Source: Oscillibacter sp.
GTDB taxonomy: Bacteria > Bacillota > Clostridia > Oscillospirales > Oscillospiraceae
Assembly: GCA_022652815.1 (NCBI GenBank)
Contig: JALCRR010000004.1
Coordinates: 1 to 64,000, forward strand
DNA length: 64,000 bases
Reading direction: 5' to 3'
Shown: piece by piece, positions 42,869-51,764 of the stretch
Numbering within the stretch: the first letter of the stretch is position 1
How the letters are laid out: every line of letters starts with the position of its first letter
Position numbers and translations under genes: made by a program
Notes under the pieces: model-generated
What the model saw: only the letters and a program-made list of their open reading frames with translations
Told to the model about the DNA's origin: nothing
The model's database searches: none

Positions 42869-44383
42869 TCATGCGGACAATCCCTGCACAACGGAGTAGT
42901 CTGCATAGTTTGCTACGGAGGAAAGATCACTCAAACACACGCTGGTGACGCCCAGAAAGGCTCCCAGCTGCACCCGGGCTGCGGCGGATTGCCCGTCGTT
43001 GTACCAGATCACCGTCCGGGTGCCGTTTACCGACCGGGACAAATACGCCGCCGCATAGCGGGAGGAGTACCGCCCGGAGACGGAAGCTGCCCCCAGCAAA
43101 GCCTCTATTTCGGATGCCTGCACACTGCCGATGGCAGAAGAGCCCGTCCACACGGAGCCGGTGGTCGTCAGCCACAGCGAGAGCTTCCCGCCGCTGACAC
43201 CGGCGCGCTTCAATGCCACCAGCGCGTAATAGACCTCCTCCAGCGGCTCCAGCGGAGCCGTGGGGAACCCGTTCACCGCCTTTTGGTAGGCGGGGGTGCG
43301 CAAAATGAGTTTGTCCGCCTGCCCTGCAAGGGCGGCGTAGTCAAAGCCGTAGGCCGTGCCGTCGCTGGTCGGCGTATCGGACACCACATACAAAAGCTTG
43401 CTGCCGAGGGCGCCGTTCAGCGCCGTGACCAGGAAGGTGAGACTTTCCTTCTGCGCGGCGGGAACGGCGGCAATGTCCAGCATCAGTCCGTCATAGCCCC
43501 CGTCATTGACGGCGGCCACAAGCTCGGCTGCCTTCACATTCCGCAAAGCTGCGGCGCTGCCGGAGATATGTACCAGCCGCTTTGCCCCTGCTGCCGTTAC
43601 TGCCGCGGTGACGGCGGTAACGTCCTTGTCCGTCATGGCAGTGCTCAGCGTGCCGGAGACCGTCAGCTTTTTGGCGGAGATTCCCACGGCGGTATAGCCC
43701 TTCAAGGCCGTCAGATTGTCTGCGGAGGCGGCAATGCCCAGCTTCTGCGGCGTCTTTTTAAGATACTGGTCGTAAACCCGCATCAGCATGACCACGGCCT
43801 GTTCCCGCGTGGCGGTTTTCTCCGGAGAAAATGCGGCGGCACCTGTGCCGGAGGAGATTCCCAGATAATAGGCCATGGTCAGATAGCCTGTGTTGGACTC
43901 CACATCCGTAAAGGGGCACGCAATGCCTTGATCCAGTCCGGCCAGCGTGGTGTAGCCCAGTGCCCGCACCAGCATCACGGCCATCTCCTCCCGGGTAATG
44001 GCGTCGTTGGGGCGAAACGTCCCGGACTGCTTCGTGACTGCTCCGTTTGCGCAGGCGGTTTCCACGGCGCTGTAATACCAGGCGTTTTTGCTGCGGTTAT
44101 CGGTAAAGGAGCCCACGGAGGGCGATACCATGTCCCACGCGAAAAAGCGGCACAGAATCACCGTAAACGCCGCCCGGGTCATGGTGCGGCCAAGGCCAAA
44201 GGTCGTTTTTGTAACTCCCTGCACCAGCCCGGCGCGGGCAGCGCGGGTGATAGAGGCGGCGGCCCAGTTTGTGGACGGCACATCGGTAAAACCGGTGGAG
44301 GCGGCGGAAGCGCTGACCGACAGCGCGGCACTCAGCAGTGCTGCGGCCAGAAACGCACTGGTAATTCGGCGAAAAAGACGCAA
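42869..44383 (-). CDS. S-layer homology protein with hydrolase-like C-terminal domain
   Basis: A 504-residue exported protein. A signal peptide (1-28, ending SASAAST) is followed by three SLH motifs (about 30-215; GFTDVPSTNWA, SFTDNRSKNAWYY and PFTDVESNTGYLTMAYYLG), which bind secondary cell-wall polymer. The rest (about 220-504) looks like a TIM barrel of the GH18 kind: YDGLMLDIAAV occupies the place of the DxxDxDxE motif, but the catalytic Glu is absent, so it may only bind glycans. TTG at 44383 is the start, with AAGGAGGG 7 bp upstream. Confidence 0.82.
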   Translation of the reverse strand: MRLFRRITSAFLAAALLSAALSVSASAASTGFTDVPSTNWAAASITRAARAGLVQGVTKTTFGLGRTMTRAAFTVILCRFFAWDMVSPSVGSFTDNRSKNAWYYSAVETACANGAVTKQSGTFRPNDAITREEMAVMLVRALGYTTLAGLDQGIACPFTDVESNTGYLTMAYYLGISSGTGAAAFSPEKTATREQAVVMLMRVYDQYLKKTPQKLGIAASADNLTALKGYTAVGISAKKLTVSGTLSTAMTDKDVTAVTAAVTAAGAKRLVHISGSAAALRNVKAAELVAAVNDGGYDGLMLDIAAVPAAQKESLTFLVTALNGALGSKLLYVVSDTPTSDGTAYGFDYAALAGQADKLILRTPAYQKAVNGFPTAPLEPLEEVYYALVALKRAGVSGGKLSLWLTTTGSVWTGSSAIGSVQASEIEALLGAASVSGRYSSRYAAAYLSRSVNGTRTVIWYNDGQSAAARVQLGAFLGVTSVCLSDLSSVANYADYSVVQGLSA

Positions 44384-44568
44384 AAGGGGTCCCTCCTTTG
44401 AAAAAACAATGGATTCTTTTCGTTATTGTATCAGACAAGCCCTTTCCCGTCAAAGGGAACCCTGTCGCATCGACATAGAAATTTCTTTACGTTTTCCGGG
44501 AAGTTTGCTATAATAGTACAGTTATTATGGAGTGGTATTACTCTGCTTCGGAAGGGAGACCCATCCTC

Positions 44569-45843
44569 GTGAAATTTGAAAAGTGGAACATCGGCGAGCC
44601 GAAACAGCAGGATGTGGAGCTCCTGCGCTCTGCCGGATATTCGTACCTTCTCTCCGCGGTACTGGCTGCCCGCGGCATTACCACGGCGGAAGCTGCCGCC
44701 GATTTTCTGGATCGGGAGCGCTACCTAACCATTTCTCCCATGCTGATGGCTGATATGGACAAGGCGGTGGAGCGCATCCAGCGCGCCATTGCGGATGGCG
44801 AGACCATCGCCGTATTCGGCGATTACGACGTGGACGGCATCACCTCCACCGTTGTGGTCATGGATTATCTCAAGCGCTGCGGAGTCAACTGTATGCAGTA
44901 TATTCCCCGCCGGATTGAAGACGGCTACGGACTTTCCTGCGAGGCGATCAAAAACCTCCGCGATGCCGGCGCCACGCTGATGATTACGGTGGACTGCGGC
45001 ATCACCGGCAATGACGAGGTGGCCTACGCCAAAAGCATCGGCATGGACACCGTGGTGACCGATCATCACGAGTGCAAGGACGATCTGCCGGACGCGGCGG
45101 CGGTGGTGGACCCCCACCGGCCCGACTGCCCGTATCCCTTTAAACATCTGGCGGGCGTGGGTGTTGCGCTGAAGCTGGTGCTGGCTCTTGGCGGCGAGAG
45201 CCGGGAGGACGCCCTTTTTGCCCGCTACTGCACGCTGGCCGCCATCGGCACCATTGCCGACGTCATGCGGATGGAGGGGGAAAACCGCACCATTGTTCAC
45301 TGCGGACTGGAGGCTCTGCCCCACACGGACTTTGTGGGGGTCCACGCCCTTTTGAAAGAGGCCGGACTTTTGGGCAAGCCCATTACCTCCATTCAGATCG
45401 GCTTCGTCCTCTCCCCGCGCATCAACGCGGCGGGGCGCATGGGCAAGGCGGACCTTGCGGCGGAGCTTCTGGAAACCGAGGACCCCGCCAAGGCGGAGGA
45501 GCTTGCCAGAGCGCTTTGCGACCTGAACCGGGAACGTCAGAGCGTGGAGCAGACCATCTGCGTCGATGCCGTGGCGCAAATCGAATCCCTGCGGCCGGAT
45601 GAGCGCAGTGCGCTGGTCCTCGCCTCCGAAAACTGGCATCAAGGCGTGGTGGGTATTGTGGCTTCCCGCCTTTCTGAAAAGTATTCCTGCCCCAGCTTTA
45701 TGATCCACCTGAAAGACGGCTGCGGCAAGGGCTCCTGCCGCTCTTACGGCGGATTCAATCTCTTCTCCGCGCTGGAATCCTGCGGGGACTTGCTGGACGG
45801 CTTCGGCGGCCACGAGTTGGCCGCAGGCTTTACCATTAAATAA
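44569..45843 (+). CDS. recJ: RecJ exonuclease, N-terminal part (before in-frame stop)
   Basis: A 424-residue fragment with the catalytic core of the 5'-3' single-strand exonuclease RecJ: the DHH domain with GDYDVDGITS, VDCGITGNDE and TDHHECKDD (metal ligands), LSPRINAAGRMG, then the DHHA1 domain ending GGFGGHELAAGF-like. GTG at 44569 begins a normal RecJ start (VKFEKWNI) with AAGGGAG upstream; ATG at 44527 lacks a site. TAA at 45841-45843 stops it just after DHHA1; the same frame resumes with the OB-fold region. Confidence 0.85.
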   Translation: MKFEKWNIGEPKQQDVELLRSAGYSYLLSAVLAARGITTAEAAADFLDRERYLTISPMLMADMDKAVERIQRAIADGETIAVFGDYDVDGITSTVVVMDYLKRCGVNCMQYIPRRIEDGYGLSCEAIKNLRDAGATLMITVDCGITGNDEVAYAKSIGMDTVVTDHHECKDDLPDAAAVVDPHRPDCPYPFKHLAGVGVALKLVLALGGESREDALFARYCTLAAIGTIADVMRMEGENRTIVHCGLEALPHTDFVGVHALLKEAGLLGKPITSIQIGFVLSPRINAAGRMGKADLAAELLETEDPAKAEELARALCDLNRERQSVEQTICVDAVAQIESLRPDERSALVLASENWHQGVVGIVASRLSEKYSCPSFMIHLKDGCGKGSCRSYGGFNLFSALESCGDLLDGFGGHELAAGFTIK

Positions 45844-45870
45844 GAAAACATCGACGCGTTTCGCGTTCGT

Positions 45871-46647
45871 ATGAATAAATTTGTCCGTTCCTCCATGGAC
45901 GGCGAGCTGCCGATTTCCTCGCTGGAGGTGGATGCCCCGGTGACTTGCCCCGGCGACGTGACCCTTTCCGAGGTGGAGGAGCTTTCCATGCTGGAGCCTT
46001 ACGGCGCCGGCAATCCCCGGCCTGTGTTCGCCCTGCTGGGCGCCACGGTGGACGCCGTGCAGTCCGTGGGGCAGGGACGGCATTTGAAGCTGCGCCTTTC
46101 CAAAGGCACCTGCCGCTTTGATGCCATTTTCTTCTCCGTTACCGCGCAGGAGTGCGGCGTGGAGGCCGGTATGCGGGTGGACGCTGCGTTCTATCTGCAA
46201 GTCAATACCTTCCGGGGGAATACGGCTCTGCAATTACAGTTGATCGACCTGCGCCCATCCCTCATCCCCAGCCGCCACGAGGCCGAGGCCATTGCCCTGT
46301 GCCGCCGCTGCCGCGAGGGCGAGGATCTGACGGCGCAGGAGGTTGCCCGTCTGCGGACGACGCGGGAGCAGTTTGCCCTTTACTGGACCGTGCTGGAGCA
46401 TTGGCTTCGTCACGGCAAGGTGGAGGGGGCGGAGCTTCCGCTGCTGCGGTCGCTGGCTGCCGCCGGCGGCGGAAACGAGAGCTTTTTGCGGGCAATTTTG
46501 TCTGTGCAAGTCTTTTCGGAGCGGGGACTTCTGTCCGTCCGTCAAGGCGGAGATACCTTGACGCTGCGCCTTGTACCGGTGCAGGGCAAGGTGGATCTGT
46601 TCGCCTGCCCGTATCTCGTCCGGTTGCAGGGCCCGTCCGCAACATAA
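45871..46647 (+). CDS. RecJ, C-terminal OB-fold part (after stop)
   Basis: 258 residues in frame with the upstream recJ part. It contains the OB-fold nucleic-acid-binding segment (EPYGAGNPRPVFALLG onward) and the poorly conserved C-terminal region of long Firmicute RecJ proteins. The first ATG (45871) is 27 bp after the stop, without a ribosome binding site, so independent translation is doubtful. It ends 16 bp before rel. Confidence 0.6.
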   Translation: MNKFVRSSMDGELPISSLEVDAPVTCPGDVTLSEVEELSMLEPYGAGNPRPVFALLGATVDAVQSVGQGRHLKLRLSKGTCRFDAIFFSVTAQECGVEAGMRVDAAFYLQVNTFRGNTALQLQLIDLRPSLIPSRHEAEAIALCRRCREGEDLTAQEVARLRTTREQFALYWTVLEHWLRHGKVEGAELPLLRSLAAAGGGNESFLRAILSVQVFSERGLLSVRQGGDTLTLRLVPVQGKVDLFACPYLVRLQGPSAT

Positions 46648-46663
46648 GAAGGAGGTGATCGCC

Positions 46664-48880
46664 ATGACAATCCAGGAACAATATGACCTTCTGGAAAAAA
46701 CCATTCTTTCCTACAATCCCCAGGCTGATATTCCTCAGATTCAGGCCGCGTTCGAGTTTGCCACCAAGTGCCATGATGGGCAAAAGCGCAAAAGCGGAGA
46801 GCCGTATATCATCCATCCTCTGGCGGTCGCCCAGATCGTGGCGGAGGAGCTGAAGCTGGACAGCGAGTCCATTGAAGCTGCTCTGCTGCACGACTGCATT
46901 GAGGATACGCAAGCCACCCACGATCAGATTTCCAAGCTGTTTTCCCCCACGGTTGCCGACCTGGTGGAAGGCGTCAGCAAGCTGACCCGCATCCAGTACG
47001 CCACCAAGGAAGATGAGCAGATGGAAAACCTGCGCAAAATGCTCATCGCCATGTCCAAGGACATCCGGGTGATTCTGATTAAAATTTCTGACCGTCTACA
47101 CAACATGCGCACCATGGAGTATCAGACGCCGGAAAAGCAGAAGCAAAAGTCACTGGAGACCATGGAGATTTACGCCCCCATTGCCCATCGTCTGGGCATG
47201 CAGCGCATCAAGTGGGAGCTGGAGGATCTATCATTAAAGTATCTGGACCCCATCGGCTTTGAGGAGATCGTCTCCAAGCTGGATGCCAAGCGCCAGGAAT
47301 ACGATGCCTTTATGAACAAGACGCAGGAGCAGATCGAGCAGCGCTTGACAGAGCTTTCTATCGACCATCGGGTTTACGGACGCATGAAGCATCCCTATTC
47401 CATTTACCGCAAGATGTTCAACCAGAACAAGCAGCTGGATGAAATTTTCGACCTCTTTGCCTTCCGGGTCATCGTGGACTCCGTGGGCGACTGTTATAAC
47501 GTTCTGGGCGTGATTCACGATATTTACAAGCCCATTCTGGGCCGATTCAAAGACTATATCGGTACCCCCAAGCCCAACGGCTATCAGTCCCTCCACACCA
47601 CCGTCATGGGCACCGACGGCATCCCCTTCGAAGTGCAGATCCGCACCCGGGAGATGCACGAGATCGCCGAATACGGCGTTGCCGCCCACTGGAAATATAA
47701 GCAGGGCGGCGTTGGCGGCGGAACCGAGGGACGCTACGAGTGGGTGCGTCGGCTTCTTGAAAATCAAGAGGGCACAGACGCCGAGGAGTATATCCATTCC
47801 CTCAAGGTGGATATGTTTTCCGACGAGGTGTTCGTGTTCACACCCAACGGTGACGTGACCAACCTCCCGGCGGGCGCCACGCCCATCGATTTTGCCTATT
47901 CCGTCCACTCTGCCGTGGGCAACCACATGATCGGCGCCAAGGTCAACAGCCGCATTGTCACGCTGGATTCCACCCTAAAAAACGGCGACATTGTGGAGAT
48001 CATTACCTCCAAGGCTGCCAAGGGCCCCAGCCGTGACTGGATGAAGATTGCCCGGTCCAGCGAGGCACGCAGCAAGATCCGCCAGTGGTTTAAAAAGGAA
48101 AAACGGGAAGAGAATATTGCCAATGGCCGCTCCGCTTTTGAAGCGGAGCTGAAGCACTGCGGCATTCCCATGAAGGACGTGTTGGACCCGGAAGTTTTGC
48201 CCGGCCTTTTAAAGCGGGTAGCCTACGGTTCCATCGACGAGCTGTATGCCGCCATCGGCTACGGCGGCTTTACCGCTCAGAAGGCGGTCAGCCGGATGCA
48301 GGGCGAGCTGAACCGGGTGGCCAAGCTCCATCAGGCGGAAAAAGCCGCCCAGGATCTGGCTGCCGCTGAGGAAAAAACCGAGGAAAAGTCCACCGCACCC
48401 GCGCCAAAGGCCGTCAAGAGCGAACAGGGCATCATTGTGGAGGGGCTGGACAACTGCCTCGTCAAATTCTCCAAGTGCTGCACGCCCGTTCCCGGTGACG
48501 AAATCGTCGGCTTCATTACCCGGGGCTATGGCGTGTCCGTCCATCGCTGCGATTGCCCCAATGCCTCCCTCGAACGGCGGAGCCTTCCGGGACAGGAAGG
48601 CCGCTGGATCAAGGTTTCCTGGGGTACCGACGTCAACGAAAAATATCAGACCTCGGTGGAGCTGGTGTGCAAGGATCGGCAGAATCTGCTGCTGGATATC
48701 TCCGCGGCGCTCTCCACCACCAATGCCTTTGTGATGGGCATTCAGTCCCGCTCCACAGAAGATAAGTTCGCCATCTTCCACATCGACATCAGCGTACACG
48801 ACGGCAAGCATCTGCGGGACATTATGAACAAGCTCAACCAGGTTTCCGGCGTGCTGAAGGTCACGAGACCCGCAGGATAG
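46664..48880 (+). CDS. rel: bifunctional (p)ppGpp synthetase/hydrolase (Rel)
   Basis: A 738-residue stringent-response enzyme with both activities. The hydrolase HD domain has KCHDGQKRKSGEPYIIHP (His51) and LLHDCIEDT (His76-Asp77). The synthetase domain has YGRMKHPYSIYRKM and DYIGTPKPNGYQSLHTTV. TGS (about 390-450, VFTPNGDVTNLPAGATPIDFAY) and a C-terminal ACT domain sense ribosome state. A lone Rel of this kind is normal in Firmicutes. GAAGGAGG precedes ATG 46664. The stop codon lies inside the 9-bp stem of a structured element. Confidence 0.95.
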   Translation: MTIQEQYDLLEKTILSYNPQADIPQIQAAFEFATKCHDGQKRKSGEPYIIHPLAVAQIVAEELKLDSESIEAALLHDCIEDTQATHDQISKLFSPTVADLVEGVSKLTRIQYATKEDEQMENLRKMLIAMSKDIRVILIKISDRLHNMRTMEYQTPEKQKQKSLETMEIYAPIAHRLGMQRIKWELEDLSLKYLDPIGFEEIVSKLDAKRQEYDAFMNKTQEQIEQRLTELSIDHRVYGRMKHPYSIYRKMFNQNKQLDEIFDLFAFRVIVDSVGDCYNVLGVIHDIYKPILGRFKDYIGTPKPNGYQSLHTTVMGTDGIPFEVQIRTREMHEIAEYGVAAHWKYKQGGVGGGTEGRYEWVRRLLENQEGTDAEEYIHSLKVDMFSDEVFVFTPNGDVTNLPAGATPIDFAYSVHSAVGNHMIGAKVNSRIVTLDSTLKNGDIVEIITSKAAKGPSRDWMKIARSSEARSKIRQWFKKEKREENIANGRSAFEAELKHCGIPMKDVLDPEVLPGLLKRVAYGSIDELYAAIGYGGFTAQKAVSRMQGELNRVAKLHQAEKAAQDLAAAEEKTEEKSTAPAPKAVKSEQGIIVEGLDNCLVKFSKCCTPVPGDEIVGFITRGYGVSVHRCDCPNASLERRSLPGQEGRWIKVSWGTDVNEKYQTSVELVCKDRQNLLLDISAALSTTNAFVMGIQSRSTEDKFAIFHIDISVHDGKHLRDIMNKLNQVSGVLKVTRPAG

Positions 48881-49180
48881 CGGCGAAGCGCCGCCGGTGG
48901 CGGAGCAAGCGAGCCGCTATCGAGGAAGCGGCGCGGTTGGCAGGCGTGTAACGCCGGCAAACCGCCCTGCCGCGACGGTGGAAACCCTTTTCCGTGTCGC
49001 TGCGGCGGGCTGAGGAGTTGTGGCCGAAGTAAATTCGGCCAGAACAGAGTACGGAAGCGTACACGCCCTGCCGAAAATGATTAGAATTAATTTCGCCGCT
49101 TGCGGCAGTGAAACCCCGTGAGACGGGTTGCCCAGTGGCAAGAGCGGAAGTCCGAAAGATTTTGAATGAATCATCATAAA
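48876..49180 (+). ncRNA. multi-hairpin structured element between rel and dtd
   Basis: A roughly 300-bp gene-free stretch dense in stems. GATAGCGGC (48876-48884) pairs with 48913-48921. GCGGC (48928-48932) pairs with 48969-48973 around a long inner hairpin (48933-48965). CGGCGGGC (49003-49010) pairs with 49065-49073 with one bulge and encloses GGCCGAA/TTCGGCC (49022-49040) and GTAC/GTAC (49049-49062). Then come GCCG/CGGC (49095-49106), AACCC/GGGTT (49112-49129) and TTGCC/GGCAA (49128-49141). The size and branched layout recall HEARO/omega RNAs of IscB-type elements, but no IscB ORF is present. It could also be a repeat element or a long 3' UTR. Confidence 0.45.
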
Positions 49181-49203
49181 CTTACCAGAAGGAGAACTTT
49201 GCC

Positions 49204-49647
49204 ATGCGCGCAGTTGTTACCAGAGTCAAGCACGCCTCCGTCACCATCGACGGGGCCGTGAACGGCCAAATCGGCCAGGGATTTCTTGTTTTGCTGGGCG
49301 TCGGTCCGAATGATACCCACGATACTGCCGTGCGCCTTGCGGAGAAAATCTGCAATCTGCGGGTGTTTGAAGATGAAAACGGGAAAATGAACAAAAGCCT
49401 GGAGCAGGTGGGCGGCAGCCTTCTGGTGGTATCCCAGTTCACCCTGTATGCCGATACCTCCTCCCGCCGCCCCGGTTTTACCGGCGCGGCAAAGCCGGAC
49501 GTGGCTATTCCGCTCTATGAGGATTTTATGGCCCACTGCCACGAGCGCGGCTTTGCTGTGGAGCATGGCGAGTTTGGCGCAGATATGCAGGTCGATTCCC
49601 TAAATGACGGGCCTGTCACCATCCTGTTCGACACGGAACAGCCCTAA
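49204..49647 (+). CDS. dtd: D-aminoacyl-tRNA deacylase
   Basis: A 147-residue homodimeric proofreading enzyme that hydrolyses D-amino acids (and Gly mischarged on tRNA-Ala) from tRNA. The signature motifs are SQFTLYADTSSRRPGF (SQFTL with catalytic Thr) and NDGPVTILFDT (the cross-subunit Gly-Pro motif). GAAGGAGA precedes the ATG. It directly follows the structured element after rel, in the rel-dtd order common in Firmicutes, and lies 9 bp before an MBL-fold gene. Confidence 0.95.
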   Translation: MRAVVTRVKHASVTIDGAVNGQIGQGFLVLLGVGPNDTHDTAVRLAEKICNLRVFEDENGKMNKSLEQVGGSLLVVSQFTLYADTSSRRPGFTGAAKPDVAIPLYEDFMAHCHERGFAVEHGEFGADMQVDSLNDGPVTILFDTEQP

Positions 49648-49656
49648 GGAGAACGT

Positions 49657-50283
49657 ATGAAGATTGAATCTTTGCAGGTCAGCCCCATCGGGACCAACTG
49701 CTATCTTGTCTGCGATGAGGCGGCAAAGCTTTGCGCCGTGGTGGATCCCGGCGGAGACGCCGACCGCATTCTCTCCGCAACCGAAAAGACCGGCTGCACG
49801 CCGGCGTGCATTCTGCTGACCCACGGACATTTTGACCATGTGGGCGGCGTAGCCGGAATTTTGGCGGCGCACCCCGACCTCCCCGTCTATCTCAGCCCGC
49901 TGGACATCTATCCTGCGGACGATGCCCACGCCCGGGAACTCTTTCCGGTGCCGGAGGGCACCATTCCCGTTTCTGACGGAGATTCTATCTCCATGGGCAC
50001 TCTGACATTTACCGCCATGGCAACCCCCGGCCATTCCGAGGGCAGCGTCACCTACCGGGTGGACGGCACACTTTTGTGCGGCGACACGCTGTTTGCCGGC
50101 TCCTGCGGACGCACGGATTTTCTGGGTGGCAGCATGGAAAAAATGATGGCCTCTCTTGCCCGTCTGGGCGGGATTGCGGAGAATCTGATCGTTCTTCCCG
50201 GGCACATGGATTCCACCACGCTGGATCGGGAGCGGCAGGAAAATCCCTATATGCTGCAAGCCTTGCGGGGCGGCGCACGATGA
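49657..50283 (+). CDS. MBL-fold hydrolase (glyoxalase II-like)
   Basis: A 208-residue metallo-beta-lactamase-fold protein. The metal motif is THGHFDH (His56, His58, Asp60, His61), with further ligands in TPGHSEGS and near the C-terminal LPGHMD. It resembles the short YqgX/GloB-like hydrolases of Firmicutes that may open S-lactoylglutathione-type thioesters; the physiological substrate is unknown. AAGGAGA precedes the ATG. The last 4 bp (ATGA) overlap the hemZ start, so the two are coupled. Confidence 0.88.
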   Translation: MKIESLQVSPIGTNCYLVCDEAAKLCAVVDPGGDADRILSATEKTGCTPACILLTHGHFDHVGGVAGILAAHPDLPVYLSPLDIYPADDAHARELFPVPEGTIPVSDGDSISMGTLTFTAMATPGHSEGSVTYRVDGTLLCGDTLFAGSCGRTDFLGGSMEKMMASLARLGGIAENLIVLPGHMDSTTLDRERQENPYMLQALRGGAR

Positions 50284-51764
50284 AATTAAAACTGGTCGGA
50301 CACGACGAAAAATATGTGGTGGAGCAGACGCTCCTAACCCTCCTGCCGGAGGAAAAGCTGACTTACGGTGACCCTGCCCCGGACGATGACCGCTGGGCGG
50401 TGATCACGCTCAAAGAAAACGGCGATCAGTGCATGGCGACGACGCAGATGGGCTGGGACGGCGCCTCTTCCTCCCATACGCAGGAGGACCCGCTCTCCGG
50501 CACGGACTATGAAAAAGAGGGTCAGCGCCGCCGATGCATCAGCATGTGCATTTTCTGCGCGGCACGAAAGGCCACGGGCATTGCCCCTGCCTGGGGTAGC
50601 TTGACCGGGGTGCGCCCCGGCAAGGTGGCGTCTGAGGGTTTTGCCGATGGCGGCAGCGCTGAGGATGCCCGAAAACTTCTGGAAGATACCTATTTTGTGA
50701 CACCGGACCGCGCAAAGCTGGCGGTGGAGGCGGCACTTTACGGCCTGCGGGCAAAGCAGGGGCTTGCACCCCGGGACATTGCGGTGTATATCGGAATTCC
50801 CTTCTGCCCCACCCGCTGCGCGTATTGCTCGTTCGTCTCCTCCTCGGTGGAAAAATCCTTCGACATGGTGGAGCCATATCTCAACGCTCTGCTGGACGAG
50901 GTGCGCGCCGCCGGCGCTCTCACGCAAAGACTGGGTCTGCGGGTCCGCGCCTTTTACATGGGCGGCGGTACGCCCACCACGCTGGATGCTGACCAGCTTG
51001 CCCGGCTTCTGGGCATTTTTGAAGAATCCTTCGATCTCTCCGCGTGCGCGGAGCGGACGGTGGAGGCCGGACGGCCGGATACCGTGACGCAGGAGAAGCT
51101 GGCTGCCATGCGCCGCCACGGCATTACCCGCGTTTCCGTCAACCCCCAGACCATGGACGATCATGTGCTGGCCGCTATTGGCCGCCGCCATTCGTCGCAG
51201 GATATCCGCCGCTGCATGGACGAGGTTTTAAGCGCCGGGTTTGAGCACGTCAACATGGATCTGATTGCGGGATTGCCCGAGGACACGGCGGAGGGCTTCC
51301 GAAAATCTCTGGACGAATGCATGACCTTTGGCGCGGACAATCTGACGGTTCACACCCTGAGCCTGAAAAAGGGCAGCGCCATTTTGACCCGGGGACTGAA
51401 AATCCCGTCGGCGGAGACTGTGGGAGAAATGCTGGATTACGCCAGCCCCACTCTGCGCAGCGGCGGCTATGCACCCTATTACCTCTATCGGCAAAAGTAT
51501 ATGTCCGGCAGCTTTGAAAACGTGGGCTGGTGCCGTCCGGGAGCGGAAAACCTCTATAACATCTACATCATGGAGGAGCTGTGCTCCATTCTCTCCATGG
51601 GTGCGGGAGGCTCCACCAAGCTGGTGGATCAAGCCACAAACCGCATCTCCCGGGTGTTTAACTTTAAATATCCCCATGAGTATATCCACCGCCCGGAAAA
51701 ATGGCAGTCCAATCAAGCGGCCTTTGCGGAGTTTTATGAGCATTTGAAAGGAGCAGGTGACTGA
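50280..51764 (+). CDS. hemZ: coproporphyrinogen dehydrogenase HemZ
   Basis: A 494-residue radical SAM protein. The cluster motif is Cys176-x3-Cys180-x2-Cys183 (IPFCPTRCAYCSF), with MGGGTPTTL and NMDLIAGLPED downstream. The N-terminal 160 residues form the extra domain seen in HemZ but not in HemW. HemZ-type proteins oxidise coproporphyrinogen or a related tetrapyrrole without oxygen; whether this organism makes heme is not shown, since no other heme-synthesis gene is here. It overlaps the MBL gene by 4 bp and the kinase gene by 1 bp (TGATG). Confidence 0.9.
   Translation: MKLKLVGHDEKYVVEQTLLTLLPEEKLTYGDPAPDDDRWAVITLKENGDQCMATTQMGWDGASSSHTQEDPLSGTDYEKEGQRRRCISMCIFCAARKATGIAPAWGSLTGVRPGKVASEGFADGGSAEDARKLLEDTYFVTPDRAKLAVEAALYGLRAKQGLAPRDIAVYIGIPFCPTRCAYCSFVSSSVEKSFDMVEPYLNALLDEVRAAGALTQRLGLRVRAFYMGGGTPTTLDADQLARLLGIFEESFDLSACAERTVEAGRPDTVTQEKLAAMRRHGITRVSVNPQTMDDHVLAAIGRRHSSQDIRRCMDEVLSAGFEHVNMDLIAGLPEDTAEGFRKSLDECMTFGADNLTVHTLSLKKGSAILTRGLKIPSAETVGEMLDYASPTLRSGGYAPYYLYRQKYMSGSFENVGWCRPGAENLYNIYIMEELCSILSMGAGGSTKLVDQATNRISRVFNFKYPHEYIHRPEKWQSNQAAFAEFYEHLKGAGD

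Larger units (their letters stand above)
44569..46647 (+). pseudogene. recJ: recJ interrupted by one nonsense codon
   Basis: The two recJ parts lie in the same frame and are separated only by the TAA codon at 45841; with it read as sense, the product is about 692 residues with DHH, DHHA1 and OB-fold regions in order. Related proteins usually read GFTI-(K/R)-E-E-N at this point, so GAA or AAA to TAA, a one-base change, is the likely origin. There is no ribosome binding site before the next ATG (45871). Both halves otherwise look under selection, so the break is recent or a sequencing error. Confidence 0.7.

Noticed and set aside
44725..46233. 502-codon open frame on the minus strand across recJ
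   Set aside because: It is antisense to recJ, which has clear RecJ motifs; the minus translation is His/Gly/Ala/Arg-rich with no recognisable domain, typical of a shadow frame in GC-rich DNA.
48881..49180. Cobalamin riboswitch on the minus strand (GCCACTG present)
   Set aside because: Only one short element matches; the B12 box and conserved core are absent, and no downstream B12 gene lies on that strand.
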